Source: Bacteroidota bacterium (GTDB lineage: Bacteria; Bacteroidota; Bacteroidia; Chitinophagales; Chitinophagaceae). Taken from it: a DNA stretch of 64,000 nt. Location of the stretch: the NCBI GenBank assembly GCA_028876495.1, contig JAGWRO010000011.1, forward strand, positions 86,075 to 150,074, given 5' to 3'. Under the pieces are notes generated by a model. The model was not told the origin of the DNA, made no database searches, and was given only the letters and a program-made list of their open reading frames with translations. This document shows positions 36,764-46,395 of this stretch, piece by piece; positions within the stretch are counted from its first letter, which is position 1, and each line of letters starts with the position of its first letter. A program made the position numbers and the translations under genes.

Positions 36764-37567
36764 TTATTTTTTTACAATTCTGTCTGCCAGTTCAAGATTT
36801 AATTTTTGAATATCATGCAAAACTATTTCTGCCATCTTTCTTGCACCCAACTCACTAAAATGCGTGTTATCCGCTCTTCCTTCAGGATAATGCGGATTTT
36901 CTCCCGGCTCCAGGTGATTGTATAAATAATTAGATGCATCGGGTCCAAATTGCTGAACCAGTTCCTGGCTTTCTTTATCCAGATCAATCAGCGGAACATT
37001 GTATTGCTTTGCCACGTCCTTCACCAATTGTGTATAGACTGCATGCGTTTCCTCTATTTTTCCTTGTGCATCGAATTTTCTTCTTGCGACCGGAGTTATC
37101 AAAACAGGAATGGCTTTTTTACTTCTTGAATCAGTAACAAATTTTATAAGATTAGCCGTAAAATTTTCCGGAGTTGTATAACTTTTTTTCGTGGGTACTT
37201 CATCGTTATGCCCGAATTGTATCAACACATAATCGCCTTCTTTGAGATTATCAACAACCGGTTGCCATCTTCCTTCTCCTATAAAAGTTCTGGTGCTTCT
37301 GCCGTTTTTTGCACGGTTATCTACCGTTACAGAAGAATCGAAAAAATAATGAAACGGCATCCCCCAGCCGGTTTCAGGATACGCCTTTACTTCTTTATCA
37401 GCCATGGTAGAATCACCAATAAGGTAAACCGTTATTTTATTTGTTTCCCGAAAGGCAAATAACATCAAAAGAAATCCAGCCAGTAAACCAACTCTTAACC
37501 CGGTTTTATATTTTGTTCTTTTCAATTGAAGAGGTTTAAATTTTAAAATATTTACCACCCAAATCAT
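36764..37567 (-). CDS. Rhamnogalacturonan acetylesterase (CE12)
   Basis: The SGNH blocks of CE12 are present: VYLIGDSTMADK (Ser), VDNRAKNGRSTRTF (Gly/Asn), VLIQFGHNDEVP (Asn), and EGRADNTHFSELGA (Asp and His). It removes acetyl groups from the galacturonic acid of rhamnogalacturonan I. The start is uncertain. The ATG at 37565-37567 gives a signal anchor (TGLRVGLLAGFLLMLFAF) but lies inside the tail of a dead pectate lyase. A TTG about 39 bases downstream would give MKRTKYKTGLR, a more typical signal. The local deletion probably moved this gene next to the remnant. Confidence 0.9.
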   Translation of the reverse strand: MIWVVNILKFKPLQLKRTKYKTGLRVGLLAGFLLMLFAFRETNKITVYLIGDSTMADKEVKAYPETGWGMPFHYFFDSSVTVDNRAKNGRSTRTFIGEGRWQPVVDNLKEGDYVLIQFGHNDEVPTKKSYTTPENFTANLIKFVTDSRSKKAIPVLITPVARRKFDAQGKIEETHAVYTQLVKDVAKQYNVPLIDLDKESQELVQQFGPDASNYLYNHLEPGENPHYPEGRADNTHFSELGARKMAEIVLHDIQKLNLELADRIVKK

Positions 37568-37997
37568 TTTGTAAATCAATAATTGCTGAAGGATGCGAAA
37601 TGCCAGTACTGTAATATTGTGCATAAGGAGCGCCTTCATAAGTTGCTATACCCGTTTCATCTTCGTGAACAATTCTCTTATCCATCACATCTCTTTTGGG
37701 AAGAATGGCTCCGGCACTTCCAAGTACAGAACAATAAGCATCCTGTGCTGTCCGCGTTGCAAAAACTCCCCTGGGGTTGATTTCAGCATATTATATTCTT
37801 TCATAAACATACCCGGCATAAATCACATGTTCAATCAGATTTATACCGGGGTATTTTCTTAAACTAAAATCACACCAATTACCAGATTGCGCTACAGTTT
37901 GAGACCAAGCCTTGACTTTGAGATAGCATTGAAAACAGGTTAGTTTTTTCAACGCCCACACCAGGCTTGAGATTAAAATAACCAGGCATCTATTCAT
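37536..37997 (-). pseudogene. Remnant of a PL1-type pectate lyase
   Basis: In one frame, from an ATG overlapping the susD stop (MNRCLVILISSLVWAL, signal-like) to a stop at 37536, there is a single nonsense codon at 37791-37793. The part after it reads VFATRTAQDAYCSVLGSAG, AILPKRDVMDKRIVHEDETG and SAIIDLQNDLGG. This is the C-terminal end of Bacteroidota PL1 pectate lyases, where AQ-AY--VL---GA-LPKRD and GIIDSQ-DVGG are typical. The middle of the enzyme, with its catalytic helix, is missing, so a large internal deletion is inferred. The gene order (directly after susD) suggests it was once part of this transcript. Confidence 0.7.
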
Positions 37998-40026
37998 TTG
38001 GCAATCCATAGCCATTGGTAACCTTTCCTTTTGAACCGCTTATTGTCTCTGAAGGAATGGGCCAATAATACCTGGGTGGATCGCCTGCAGATGTTATCCC
38101 GGAAAGAATATTACGTTGATAGCTGGTAAAATTATTAACAATGTCAATTCCCCATTTGGTTTTGACATACCCTGCATTTTGCAAAGAATCAGCTTCGGGC
38201 CCGTTTGGATCAATATAGCGGAACAAACCCTCAATGGCTACGTTATGATCGGTGCCAACTACTTTTAAACCAGGTATTGTACTGTAATCATATTGCCCTC
38301 TCCATCCGGGGTAAAGAGCCGGATTAGTGGGGTCGGGGGCATAAGTTAATGGATTATCTAAATGAACCATTTTTGTCCAGATATAATTAGATATGACATT
38401 ACCATTAGCAAAGGTGTGATAACCCTGAGACTTAAGGTCATTCACCATTGTTGCCATATCCTGTTGTACAGCTATTGCCCTTTCAGAAAAAGTACCGGAT
38501 AGTATCATGTCCCAACGCACAGTTCCTTCACCGGCCAGTTCAAGCTTGCGTTCCTCTAACACGGCATTTATTAATGCATCACCGGATAATCCGGCAATAT
38601 CATGGTTGGCATCACCAAAAGCTCTTTCCCGGATTTGGTTTACCAAACTAATTGCGTCACTATTTTCACCCAATTCTGCCTTCACTTCAGCCAACATTAA
38701 TATTACATCTGCCATTCTTAAAACAGGCCAATCCTCACCAGAACTCCTTTGATTTACAGTGTATGGCGGATTCATTTTATTATCGTCCCATTTATTGCAT
38801 GCGATCCCGCCGCTGGTTTTATTTCCGGGAACAAAAGAGAGCATTGTTTCATTGCCATTTCCTTTACTTCCTGTAACTGCTACGGTGACATCTCTTCGTT
38901 TATCTCCATTGTCAAAATCGCCATAATAAAAGGTAGGAATAATACGAAGACAACCGAACGTTTTGGTAGGTGCGGCGTTTTTACTGCCGCCAGCTGATGG
39001 CCTGCCAAAAGCATAATTATATTCGCTTGTGGTAAGTTGTGTTCCACCTTGTATATTACCCAATTGAAATAAAGACTCGGGACTTATCTGCAAGTCCATG
39101 AAATACTGGAAATTTCTTTGGAATGGGTTGTTAGCGTAAGATCTGTCGTCTGAAGTAATTAAATGGGCAGACCCTTCATTATCAATAGCCGCCTGCAAAT
39201 ATTGCTCTGCGATTTTGTAATAATTGAGATAATCGGTACGCCGGGCATATACGCAGCTATACATTTCTGTACCTTTTTTATCAAATTGTACATTTCCATA
39301 TAAACCGGGTACATCTGTACGTATGGTTTGATAACCTCCGGAATAAAGCGCTATCTCCCCGATTAGGGCATCACAAAATGTTCTGGAAAAACGTTCGGCA
39401 GTTATGCCTCCATCTCCCAGTTTGTACATAAGGGGTTCCGCAACTTTAAGAGAAGCAATCAGGCTATCGTAAACATCGAAGCGGGAATTTAACGAATAAT
39501 CTTCAACGACATTATTCGCATAACCGTAAGGAACGTCCCCGAAATGTTTTACCAAATCAAAATAACACAGCGCTTTCATTGTTACTGCTTCGCCATATAG
39601 TTGAGTCCAATCAGAAACAGTATTTGCCGCGACATCAGCCTGATAAGCCGGTTTTGCTGCAATGAGATCAGCTACCTTAGCAGCACGTGCGAGTGTGGTA
39701 TAAAGATTATTGAATCCTCCTGCTGCCGCATCAATTGGATATAAATCAGGCCGACAAATAGCGGCATCATTATTACTGGAAGTTTGCTCGGGGTACATTT
39801 CAGCGTCTGATCCGATGGGGTCATTCCATCTGTATGTTCCCATAATACAATTCTGACGATAATTTGCATAACACCAGGATAGTGTTTTAAACGTTTCAGA
39901 AGGTGTGGACGTAACGAAATTGTCATCTACATTGGATGGCGATGTTGCATCCAGAAAATTTTTTTTGCATTGTGTAAACGTGATACACAGTGTAATTAAT
40001 GCTATATAATTTATTAATCTTCTCAT
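37990..40026 (-). CDS. SusD/RagB family outer-membrane glycan-binding lipoprotein
   Basis: The 678-residue protein has a lipoprotein signal with lipobox ITFTQC, then the SusD opening KKNFLDATSPSNVDDNFVTSTPSETFKTL. The TPR-like region carries YGEAVTMKALCYFDLVKHFGDVPY, and the C-terminal part has WPVLRMADVILMLAEVKAELG and the VNQIRERA block. It forms the lid on the SusC channel and binds oligosaccharide, here presumably oligogalacturonide or rhamnogalacturonan pieces. It follows susC by 18 bases. Confidence 0.95.
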   Translation of the reverse strand: MRRLINYIALITLCITFTQCKKNFLDATSPSNVDDNFVTSTPSETFKTLSWCYANYRQNCIMGTYRWNDPIGSDAEMYPEQTSSNNDAAICRPDLYPIDAAAGGFNNLYTTLARAAKVADLIAAKPAYQADVAANTVSDWTQLYGEAVTMKALCYFDLVKHFGDVPYGYANNVVEDYSLNSRFDVYDSLIASLKVAEPLMYKLGDGGITAERFSRTFCDALIGEIALYSGGYQTIRTDVPGLYGNVQFDKKGTEMYSCVYARRTDYLNYYKIAEQYLQAAIDNEGSAHLITSDDRSYANNPFQRNFQYFMDLQISPESLFQLGNIQGGTQLTTSEYNYAFGRPSAGGSKNAAPTKTFGCLRIIPTFYYGDFDNGDKRRDVTVAVTGSKGNGNETMLSFVPGNKTSGGIACNKWDDNKMNPPYTVNQRSSGEDWPVLRMADVILMLAEVKAELGENSDAISLVNQIRERAFGDANHDIAGLSGDALINAVLEERKLELAGEGTVRWDMILSGTFSERAIAVQQDMATMVNDLKSQGYHTFANGNVISNYIWTKMVHLDNPLTYAPDPTNPALYPGWRGQYDYSTIPGLKVVGTDHNVAIEGLFRYIDPNGPEADSLQNAGYVKTKWGIDIVNNFTSYQRNILSGITSAGDPPRYYWPIPSETISGSKGKVTNGYGLPNE

Positions 40027-40044
40027 ATTTGGAAATTTTAATTG

Positions 40045-43000
40045 TTAGAAGCTAAGATTTAAGCCGAGTACAAAAGACCGTGCACGGGGATACGTCCCAA
40101 AATCCAAACCTGTGGTAGGATAGACGGCGTTGTTATGCGATGGATCGGCATTTACTTCAGGATCAAGTCCGGAATACCCGGTAATAGTAAGCACGTTATA
40201 GATACTACCATATACGCGAAGAGTATTTATTTTCACCTTTGATGTTAACGACTTAGGTAATGTGTATCCCAAAACAAGCGTATTTAAACGCAAATACGAA
40301 CCATCTTCAATACCCAGGGTTGAGACTCCGATTACCTCAGAATAGGCCAAGGGTAAAGTTGCATTTACGTTTGCGGCGTTTAACTGATCCGGTGTAGTCA
40401 GCCGTACAAGTTGTCCATTTTCGACATCATAAATTTTATAGGAATTCTTCATAATGGCTAACTTATTTTGATAAACACCTTGTTCCTTTGGACCATACAG
40501 CGTAGCCAGCTTATTGGCATTGTAGATTTTATTACCATAACTCCAATTAAAGTAGAGTCCGAAATCAATACCTTTATAAGATGCGTTAAGATTGAATCCA
40601 CCGGTATGGACTGGATTCATATTTCCAATAACAGAAATATCCTTGTCATCTATTACACCGTCGCCATTCAAGTCTTTATACTTTGGCATTCCCGGATACG
40701 CATGCTGACCGGGTGGAAGGTCATTGGGGGTGAGTCCATGAACAGTAGCCATCCAGGTACCAAGATCGGGCACCCCTTTTTTTAAAGTGTACATTCCATT
40801 GTTGTAATCAAAATCAGCAGGGGTATAAAACCCATCGTAAGTTAATCCGCGAACCAATCCAACAGGATGGCCTTGCTCAAGGATATAATCAGCTCCATTT
40901 GGATAAGTAAAGGTACCTGCCCAACTTGTACCATAAAGCCCGGTTACGTTGGGAGCAAGTTTATCCACATTACTCTTGTTAAAGTTAATGTTCCCGCTTG
41001 CGGTTACGCTCCAATTCCTGTTTTCGAAAATCGTTCCTGAAAGGGATAATTCTACCCCTTTGTTACTTGTTTGTCCAATATTAGCATAGGTTGAAGTAAA
41101 ACCAGTGATTCCCGGAATGGAGGTCAACATAAGGAGATCTTTGGTGGTGTTCCAGTACACATCAACGGTTCCAGATAAACGATTGTTAAAAAGCGCAAAA
41201 TCGGTTCCGGCATCCCGTGTGACGGTTGTCTCCCATTTCAGGTTTGGATTTGCAAGTGTTGAAGAAGCCAAATCATAGGCAGACTGGCGCTGTTGATTAA
41301 TAGCATATTGATATCTTTGATCCGTTACTGACCCCCACGCCTGAGACCATAAATTAGAGCTAATTCCATCATTACCCACTTCACCATAAGAAACCCGAAG
41401 CTTTAAATTATCCAGCCAATCAATCTTTTTTATAAAAGGTTCCTCTGATAATCTCCACGCAATGGCTCCGGCCGGAAAATATCCCCACCGGTCACTAGGT
41501 GCGAATTTAGACGAGCCATCTGCACGAAATGTTGCCGTAAATAAATACTTGTCCAGCAAAGAATAGTTTACCCTGCCAAAGTAGGATTGAATGCGGTCTG
41601 GAGTACTTACACTGGAAGACAATGTGCTCGAACCAACCGTCTGATCATATTGATTAATCTGGGCAAAGGCTGTTTGCTTGTCAAAATTTGCAGGGAAATG
41701 ATTTGCCGAGATTGAGAGGCCTGTTCCACCCGAATTGGTAACTTCCTGACCTGCCAATAAATTAAGTTTATTAGAATTATTAATAGTGAATTCATAGTTC
41801 AAAGTATTTGACCAGCGCAATCCCCAGCCATCAGATTTTCCGTAAGTCGCGTTACCCGCGTAAAGTTTCTTACCGGTTGCATCAAGATAGTCGTTGTAAA
41901 TAGCTCCTGACCAGTATTTCTGCTCACCCCATGACCTGCTCAAACTTAAATCACTATGGTAGGTTAACCCTTCAATAACTTTCCAATCTAACGACGCTAT
42001 TGCCCTGAGCCCTTTATTCAGGGTAAGAGGGAAATAATCTCCTATAAGGGCAGCAGGACTGTAAGTATCCCACATCACGCTTTTCCCGTATTGTTCTATA
42101 TTGCCTTGCGTTAGCGCATTCACATCACCTAAAATGTGGGAAGTTGCAATAGGACGGAATTGATAAGCAGTAGAAAGCAAAGAGCCATAACCGTTCGTTG
42201 TTGATTCGTTGTCCATACTCTCAACATCTGTATAACGCGTATCTAAGCTAAATGTAAGGTTGTTAAACACTTTTTGAGCAAGTTTAAACGCTACGTTGCC
42301 ACGTTTTAAATAGGAATTTAACTTCATCCCCTGATCGTCTATATAGTTGGTTGAGAATAATATCTTTGTTCTGTCCGATCCACCTGTTACCGTTAAATCA
42401 TGGTTCCAGGATGTAGAATTGTTATATACCAGCTTTTGCATGTCGTCTGTGGGCAAATTTCTGTAACTTTCAATTCCTCCGGTATTGTTACCCGTATTCG
42501 CCCCTAAACCATATAATTGCTCAAAGGGTACCTGGAAAGCACTGCCGTTAGCAGCAGCGTTGGCCCATACATACTGTAAATAATCGTAGGGGCTCAGTGC
42601 TTTTAAATATTTTGTAGGTGTATTGAATTTCACGTAGCCATTATAACTAACGTTAGTTTTTCCTGCTTGTGCTCCTTTTGTGGTAACAAGAACTACACCG
42701 TTCGCTCCTCTTGCACCGTAGATTGCAGTCGATGATGCGTCTTTCAATACATCAATACTTTCCACCTCACTCACCGGGATGTCACTCAATGTACCAGGAA
42801 CTCCGTCAATCAGGATCAGGGGCTGATTGCTTTGTGATATCGAACCTCCTCCCCTCACACGAATAGAAATGTCTGCACCGGGACGGCCATCTTGTGAAAT
42901 AACACTCACGCCTGCCAATTTACCTTGCATAGCCTGGGCCACATTGGCTACCGGCACTACTGCTATTTCTTTTCCGGATACAGATGAAACAGAACCGGTA

Positions 43001-43353
43001 AGATCTTTTCGTTTTACAGAGCCATAACCGATAACTACTACATCATTTAATTTAGAGGCGGTTTCCGAAAGTGTAATATCAATCACATTTCGTTTCCCCA
43101 CACTAATATCCTGTTTAGTATAGCCAACATGACTGAATTCCAGGATTGTATTTCCTTTAGCAGGAACTGAAATTTCGAAATCACCTTCGTTGTTAGTCAA
43201 GGTAACAGTTTGAGTTCCCATTAAAGAAACAGTAACACCGACTAATGCTTCACCTTTTTCGGAGGTCACTTTCCCGGTAATGGTCCGGTTCTGAGACCTT
43301 GCAACAGCAAAGGAGAAAAAGAATAGAATTAAACAATACAATTTACTTTTCAT
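40045..43353 (-). CDS. SusC/RagA family TonB-dependent transporter
   Basis: At 1102 residues it is a full-length SusC-type transporter. A signal peptide (1-20) is followed by the carboxypeptidase-regulatory-like domain (ITGKVTSEKGEALVGVTVSLMGT) and the plug with LIDGVPGTLSDIPVSEVESIDVLKDASSTAIYGARGANGVV-type block. The long beta-barrel ends with the aromatic terminus FVLGLNLSF. It takes up pectin oligosaccharides across the outer membrane with energy from TonB. It is first in a block with susD, 37 bases after kduI, so it is probably transcribed from the kduD promoter as well. Confidence 0.96.
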   Translation of the reverse strand: MKSKLYCLILFFFSFAVARSQNRTITGKVTSEKGEALVGVTVSLMGTQTVTLTNNEGDFEISVPAKGNTILEFSHVGYTKQDISVGKRNVIDITLSETASKLNDVVVIGYGSVKRKDLTGSVSSVSGKEIAVVPVANVAQAMQGKLAGVSVISQDGRPGADISIRVRGGGSISQSNQPLILIDGVPGTLSDIPVSEVESIDVLKDASSTAIYGARGANGVVLVTTKGAQAGKTNVSYNGYVKFNTPTKYLKALSPYDYLQYVWANAAANGSAFQVPFEQLYGLGANTGNNTGGIESYRNLPTDDMQKLVYNNSTSWNHDLTVTGGSDRTKILFSTNYIDDQGMKLNSYLKRGNVAFKLAQKVFNNLTFSLDTRYTDVESMDNESTTNGYGSLLSTAYQFRPIATSHILGDVNALTQGNIEQYGKSVMWDTYSPAALIGDYFPLTLNKGLRAIASLDWKVIEGLTYHSDLSLSRSWGEQKYWSGAIYNDYLDATGKKLYAGNATYGKSDGWGLRWSNTLNYEFTINNSNKLNLLAGQEVTNSGGTGLSISANHFPANFDKQTAFAQINQYDQTVGSSTLSSSVSTPDRIQSYFGRVNYSLLDKYLFTATFRADGSSKFAPSDRWGYFPAGAIAWRLSEEPFIKKIDWLDNLKLRVSYGEVGNDGISSNLWSQAWGSVTDQRYQYAINQQRQSAYDLASSTLANPNLKWETTVTRDAGTDFALFNNRLSGTVDVYWNTTKDLLMLTSIPGITGFTSTYANIGQTSNKGVELSLSGTIFENRNWSVTASGNINFNKSNVDKLAPNVTGLYGTSWAGTFTYPNGADYILEQGHPVGLVRGLTYDGFYTPADFDYNNGMYTLKKGVPDLGTWMATVHGLTPNDLPPGQHAYPGMPKYKDLNGDGVIDDKDISVIGNMNPVHTGGFNLNASYKGIDFGLYFNWSYGNKIYNANKLATLYGPKEQGVYQNKLAIMKNSYKIYDVENGQLVRLTTPDQLNAANVNATLPLAYSEVIGVSTLGIEDGSYLRLNTLVLGYTLPKSLTSKVKINTLRVYGSIYNVLTITGYSGLDPEVNADPSHNNAVYPTTGLDFGTYPRARSFVLGLNLSF

Positions 43354-43389
43354 ATTTACTAGCTTTGATTTGAATGAATGACAATAGTT

Positions 43390-44220
43390 TTATTTTAAGT
43401 TTTTAATTTCTACAAAATCCATATCGGCAAAAGATTGATTTTCTCCCGCCATTCCCCATATAAAAGAATAAGCTGATGTTCCACAACCTGCATGAATAGA
43501 CCATGGAGCCGAAATAACTGCATCATGATTTGCCAAAACAAGATGCCTGGTTTCATCCGGCTGTCCCATAAAATGAAATACGCGCTGGTCTTCCTGCACA
43601 TCAAAATATAAATAGACTTCCATCCTACGGTGATGCGTATGCGCAGGCATGGTGTTCCATACGTTGCCTTCTTTTAAAATAGTTAAGCCCATTACCAACT
43701 GGCAACTTTTAATTCCGTTTTCATGAATGTATTTGTGAATCACGCGCTGGTTGCTGGTCTTGGTTTCTCCCAGGTTTTCAGTAATAGCGTCTTCCTTCTT
43801 CATTAACTTGTTTTCGTAAGCATGATGAGCAGGCGTTGAAAGAAGATAGAAAAAAGCAGGCTTTGATGCGTCAACACTTTTAAAGGAAACTTCTCCGGTT
43901 CCTTTGGAAAGGTAAAGGCAATCAAGCCTGCTTAAAGGAAACTCATTTCCATCGGCAGTTACTCTTCCATCGCCACCGATATTGATGATTCCCATTTCAC
44001 GTCTTTCAAGGAAAAAATCAGATTTTAAAACAGAATAAGTTTTTAAAACAATTTCGCTTTCAGCAGGTACTACTCCTCCAATTACCATCCTGTCATAATG
44101 CGAATACACAAAATTAATTTCGCCGGTCTTCATAAGATCAGTAATTGCAAATGCACTCCTTAATTGAGAAGTGTTCATTTGTTTTACTTCGCCGGGATGA
44201 TGTTCAAACTTTTCTTCCAT
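43390..44220 (-). CDS. kduI: 5-keto-4-deoxyuronate isomerase
   Basis: The 276-residue cupin enzyme has the zinc-site region MPAHTHHRRMEVYLYFD (His, His, Glu) and the later His in WSIHAGCGTSAYSFIWGM. It isomerises 5-keto-4-deoxyuronate, which forms from unsaturated galacturonate, to 2,5-diketo-3-deoxygluconate in the cytoplasm. It is directly followed by susC and preceded by kduD, the next enzyme of the path. Confidence 0.97.
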   Translation of the reverse strand: MEEKFEHHPGEVKQMNTSQLRSAFAITDLMKTGEINFVYSHYDRMVIGGVVPAESEIVLKTYSVLKSDFFLERREMGIINIGGDGRVTADGNEFPLSRLDCLYLSKGTGEVSFKSVDASKPAFFYLLSTPAHHAYENKLMKKEDAITENLGETKTSNQRVIHKYIHENGIKSCQLVMGLTILKEGNVWNTMPAHTHHRRMEVYLYFDVQEDQRVFHFMGQPDETRHLVLANHDAVISAPWSIHAGCGTSAYSFIWGMAGENQSFADMDFVEIKNLK

Positions 44221-44249
44221 TATAATTATTAATTAAACTTTTAAATATT

Positions 44250-45017
44250 TTACCGGCCCATCCATCCGCCATCCACCGTAAGAATTTCCCCGTGCACATA
44301 ATCAGCTGCAACAGAACTTAAAAAAATAACAGGGCCTTTAAAGTCATCGGGTGTTCCCCAGCGGCCTGCAGGAATACGATCCTGAATAGATTTATTTCTT
44401 TCCTTATCTTCTCTTAAAGCTTCTGTATTTTTGGTAGCCACATAACCAGGCGCAATGCCGTTTACATTCACTCCTTTTGATGCCCATTCATTGGCAAGCG
44501 CTTTTACCAAACCCGCAATAGCGCTCTTGCTTGCTGTATATCCGGGCACATTGATTCCTCCCTGGAAAGAAAGCAGCGAACAGGTAAAAATTATTTTTCC
44601 TTCTCCCCTTTGCACCATGTCTTTTCCAAACTCACGGGCAAGAATAAACGCAGCATCAAGGTTGATGGAGAGAACCGAATCCCAATCTTCATCGGTATGA
44701 GCAACCGCGGGATTCCTTTTTATGATACCCGCGTTATTTATAAGTATGCCAACAATCGGATGTTGTTCTTTTATTTTCGAAATGGATTGATACAATTCCT
44801 GCCTGTTTCCAAGGTCAACTTTATAGTGAAAGAACTTTTTACCGAGATTTGCAATTTCGATTTCCACATCGCTGCCCGCTTCAAGAGAAGATGAGATTCC
44901 AATGATATCTGCCCCCGCTTCTGCCAACCCAATTGCCATTGCTTTTCCTATGCCACGGGAGCATCCTGTAACCAGGGCCGTTTTTTCTGAAAGGTTAAAA
45001 AGATCCATTGAATTCAT
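44250..45017 (-). CDS. kduD: 2-deoxy-D-gluconate 3-dehydrogenase (2,5-diketo-3-deoxygluconate reductase)
   Basis: A classical short-chain dehydrogenase of about 255 residues: TALVTGCSRGIGKAMA is the cofactor loop, LINNAGI the structural motif, a Ser lies in TCSLLSFQGG, and the catalytic Tyr/Lys in YTASKSA. KduD reduces 2,5-diketo-3-deoxygluconate to 2-keto-3-deoxygluconate. The start chosen is MNSMDLFNLSEK; MDLF nine bases later is also possible, and the longest frame begins with TTG. It is the first gene of the leftward pectin transcript, divergent from the LacI-type regulator. Confidence 0.95.
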   Translation of the reverse strand: MNSMDLFNLSEKTALVTGCSRGIGKAMAIGLAEAGADIIGISSSLEAGSDVEIEIANLGKKFFHYKVDLGNRQELYQSISKIKEQHPIVGILINNAGIIKRNPAVAHTDEDWDSVLSINLDAAFILAREFGKDMVQRGEGKIIFTCSLLSFQGGINVPGYTASKSAIAGLVKALANEWASKGVNVNGIAPGYVATKNTEALREDKERNKSIQDRIPAGRWGTPDDFKGPVIFLSSVAADYVHGEILTVDGGWMGR

Positions 45018-45130
45018 ATTATCAAGCAAGTATTTTTAAAGAGAATTTTAGCAGATTTCTCAAGCATCAATAAGCAAGTGTAGCGATAATTTATTAGGAT
45101 GGAACGCAGATTTAGAAGTATTTTTATGCA

Positions 45131-45151
45131 ATCGTTCCCGATAACGTTTCC
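45131..45151. promoter_or_regulatory. LacI-type operator between kduD and the regulator gene
   Basis: ATCGTTCCCGAT (45131-45142) is followed by ATAACGTTTCC (45141-45151). On the minus strand GGAAACGTTAT matches the AAACGTT core of the sites at 27591-27624 and 47987-48007. It lies in the shared 214-bp region between the divergent kduD and regulator genes, so it could control both. Site limits are approximate. Confidence 0.6.
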
Positions 45152-45231
45152 AATTTTGTTATAAATTAAAACTGTTTATTATTTGGTACTTTTAACGTGG
45201 TTTTTAAAAAATAAAACACGAATTTTCTACC

Positions 45232-46266
45232 ATGAGATTTGATACTGTTACTATAAAAGATATTGCCAAAGCATTGAACTTTTCAACCTCTACCGTTTCA
45301 CGTGCGCTGAGAGGCAGCTATGAGATTAGTGAAGAAACCAAAAAAATCGTTCTTGAATATGCAGAGAAAATAAATTACCGGCCCAACCCGGTTGCATTAA
45401 GTTTAAAAGAAAGAAGAAGCCGCGCCATTGGCGTAGTGGTTAGTGAAATTGCCAACAACTTTTTTTCACAGGCAATCAACGGGATTGAATCCATCGCTTA
45501 TAACCGCGGCTACCACGTTATCATAACCCAAAGCCACGAATCAGAAGAAAGAGAAAAAGTAAACGTAATGCACCACGCATCGCGCTCGGTGGATGGCTTA
45601 TTAATTTCATTATCCAGCGGAACAGTTGACCTTTCTTATTTAAAAGACCTTTATGAGAAAGGATTACCGATTGTTTTTTTTGACAGGATCACCGATGAAA
45701 TCAACACACATAAAGTAACCGCCAATAATTACCTGGGTGCCTTCCAGGCAACTGAACATTTAATTTACCAGGGCTTCAAAAAAATTGCGCATCTTACCAG
45801 CGCACCCTATTTATCGATTACCAAAGAACGCTTGCAGGGTTACAAAGAAGCGCTGGAAAAACATAACATTCCATTTAATGAAGCTTTGGTAAGACATTGT
45901 AACCATGGTGGTATGATAGCCGATGAAGTTGAAGAAGCGGTTACTTCTTTATTTAAAAGCAAAACCAAACCGGATGCTATTTTTACAGCAGGCGATCGTA
46001 TCACCACTGTTTGCTTTAAAATATTGAAAGATATGAAACCTAAAAGGGACTTAGGTTTTGCAGGATTTACCAATACCAAAGTGGGAGAATTATTCGATCC
46101 GCCGATGACCGTAGTAAGGCAACCGGCTTTTCAGATCGGACAATCGGCTACCGAACTGCTGATACAGATGATCGAAAGCAAAAGACCGGTTACGGAATTT
46201 GAAACAAAGATCCTTGACACTGAATTGATCCTGCGTGAATCTTCTATGAAAAAGGAAAAAGAATAG
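45232..46266 (+). CDS. LacI-family transcriptional regulator of the pectin locus
   Basis: The 344-residue protein has the LacI helix-turn-helix and hinge (VTIKDIAKALNFSTSTVSRAL, then KINYRPNPVALSLKERRS) and a periplasmic-binding-protein-like sensor domain (GVVVSEIANNFFSQAINGIES to the end, with PDAIFTAGDRI). Divergent from kduD, it is the likely local regulator, releasing or binding AAACGTT-core operators in response to a uronate intermediate such as 2-keto-3-deoxygluconate. It resembles KdgR-type LacI proteins by context; the effector is inferred. No HTCS or sigma/anti-sigma regulator is present in the locus. Confidence 0.93.
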   Translation: MRFDTVTIKDIAKALNFSTSTVSRALRGSYEISEETKKIVLEYAEKINYRPNPVALSLKERRSRAIGVVVSEIANNFFSQAINGIESIAYNRGYHVIITQSHESEEREKVNVMHHASRSVDGLLISLSSGTVDLSYLKDLYEKGLPIVFFDRITDEINTHKVTANNYLGAFQATEHLIYQGFKKIAHLTSAPYLSITKERLQGYKEALEKHNIPFNEALVRHCNHGGMIADEVEEAVTSLFKSKTKPDAIFTAGDRITTVCFKILKDMKPKRDLGFAGFTNTKVGELFDPPMTVVRQPAFQIGQSATELLIQMIESKRPVTEFETKILDTELILRESSMKKEKE

Positions 46267-46291
46267 CTTCCGGTTAAGAATAAACGAAAAT

Positions 46292-46319
46292 AGAAATTTA
46301 ATTTATTTGTAGGTTTACT
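46292..46319 (+). repeat. Post-stop repeat, copy 7 of 9
   Basis: AGAAATTTAA then TTTATTTGTAGGTTTACT, starting 26 bases after the regulator stop and in its orientation. Confidence 0.55.
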
Positions 46320-46395
46320 ATTACTGTATTATCAATCCTCCATATTTACTTTGAAGTTTCAGCAACTGCCTGGTCAAAACTTTTCACCTCTCTTT

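Noticed and set aside
37791..38015. Independent small gene after susD
   Set aside because: It is in the same frame as the PL1 C-terminus with only a stop codon between, so it is better read as part of the pseudogene.
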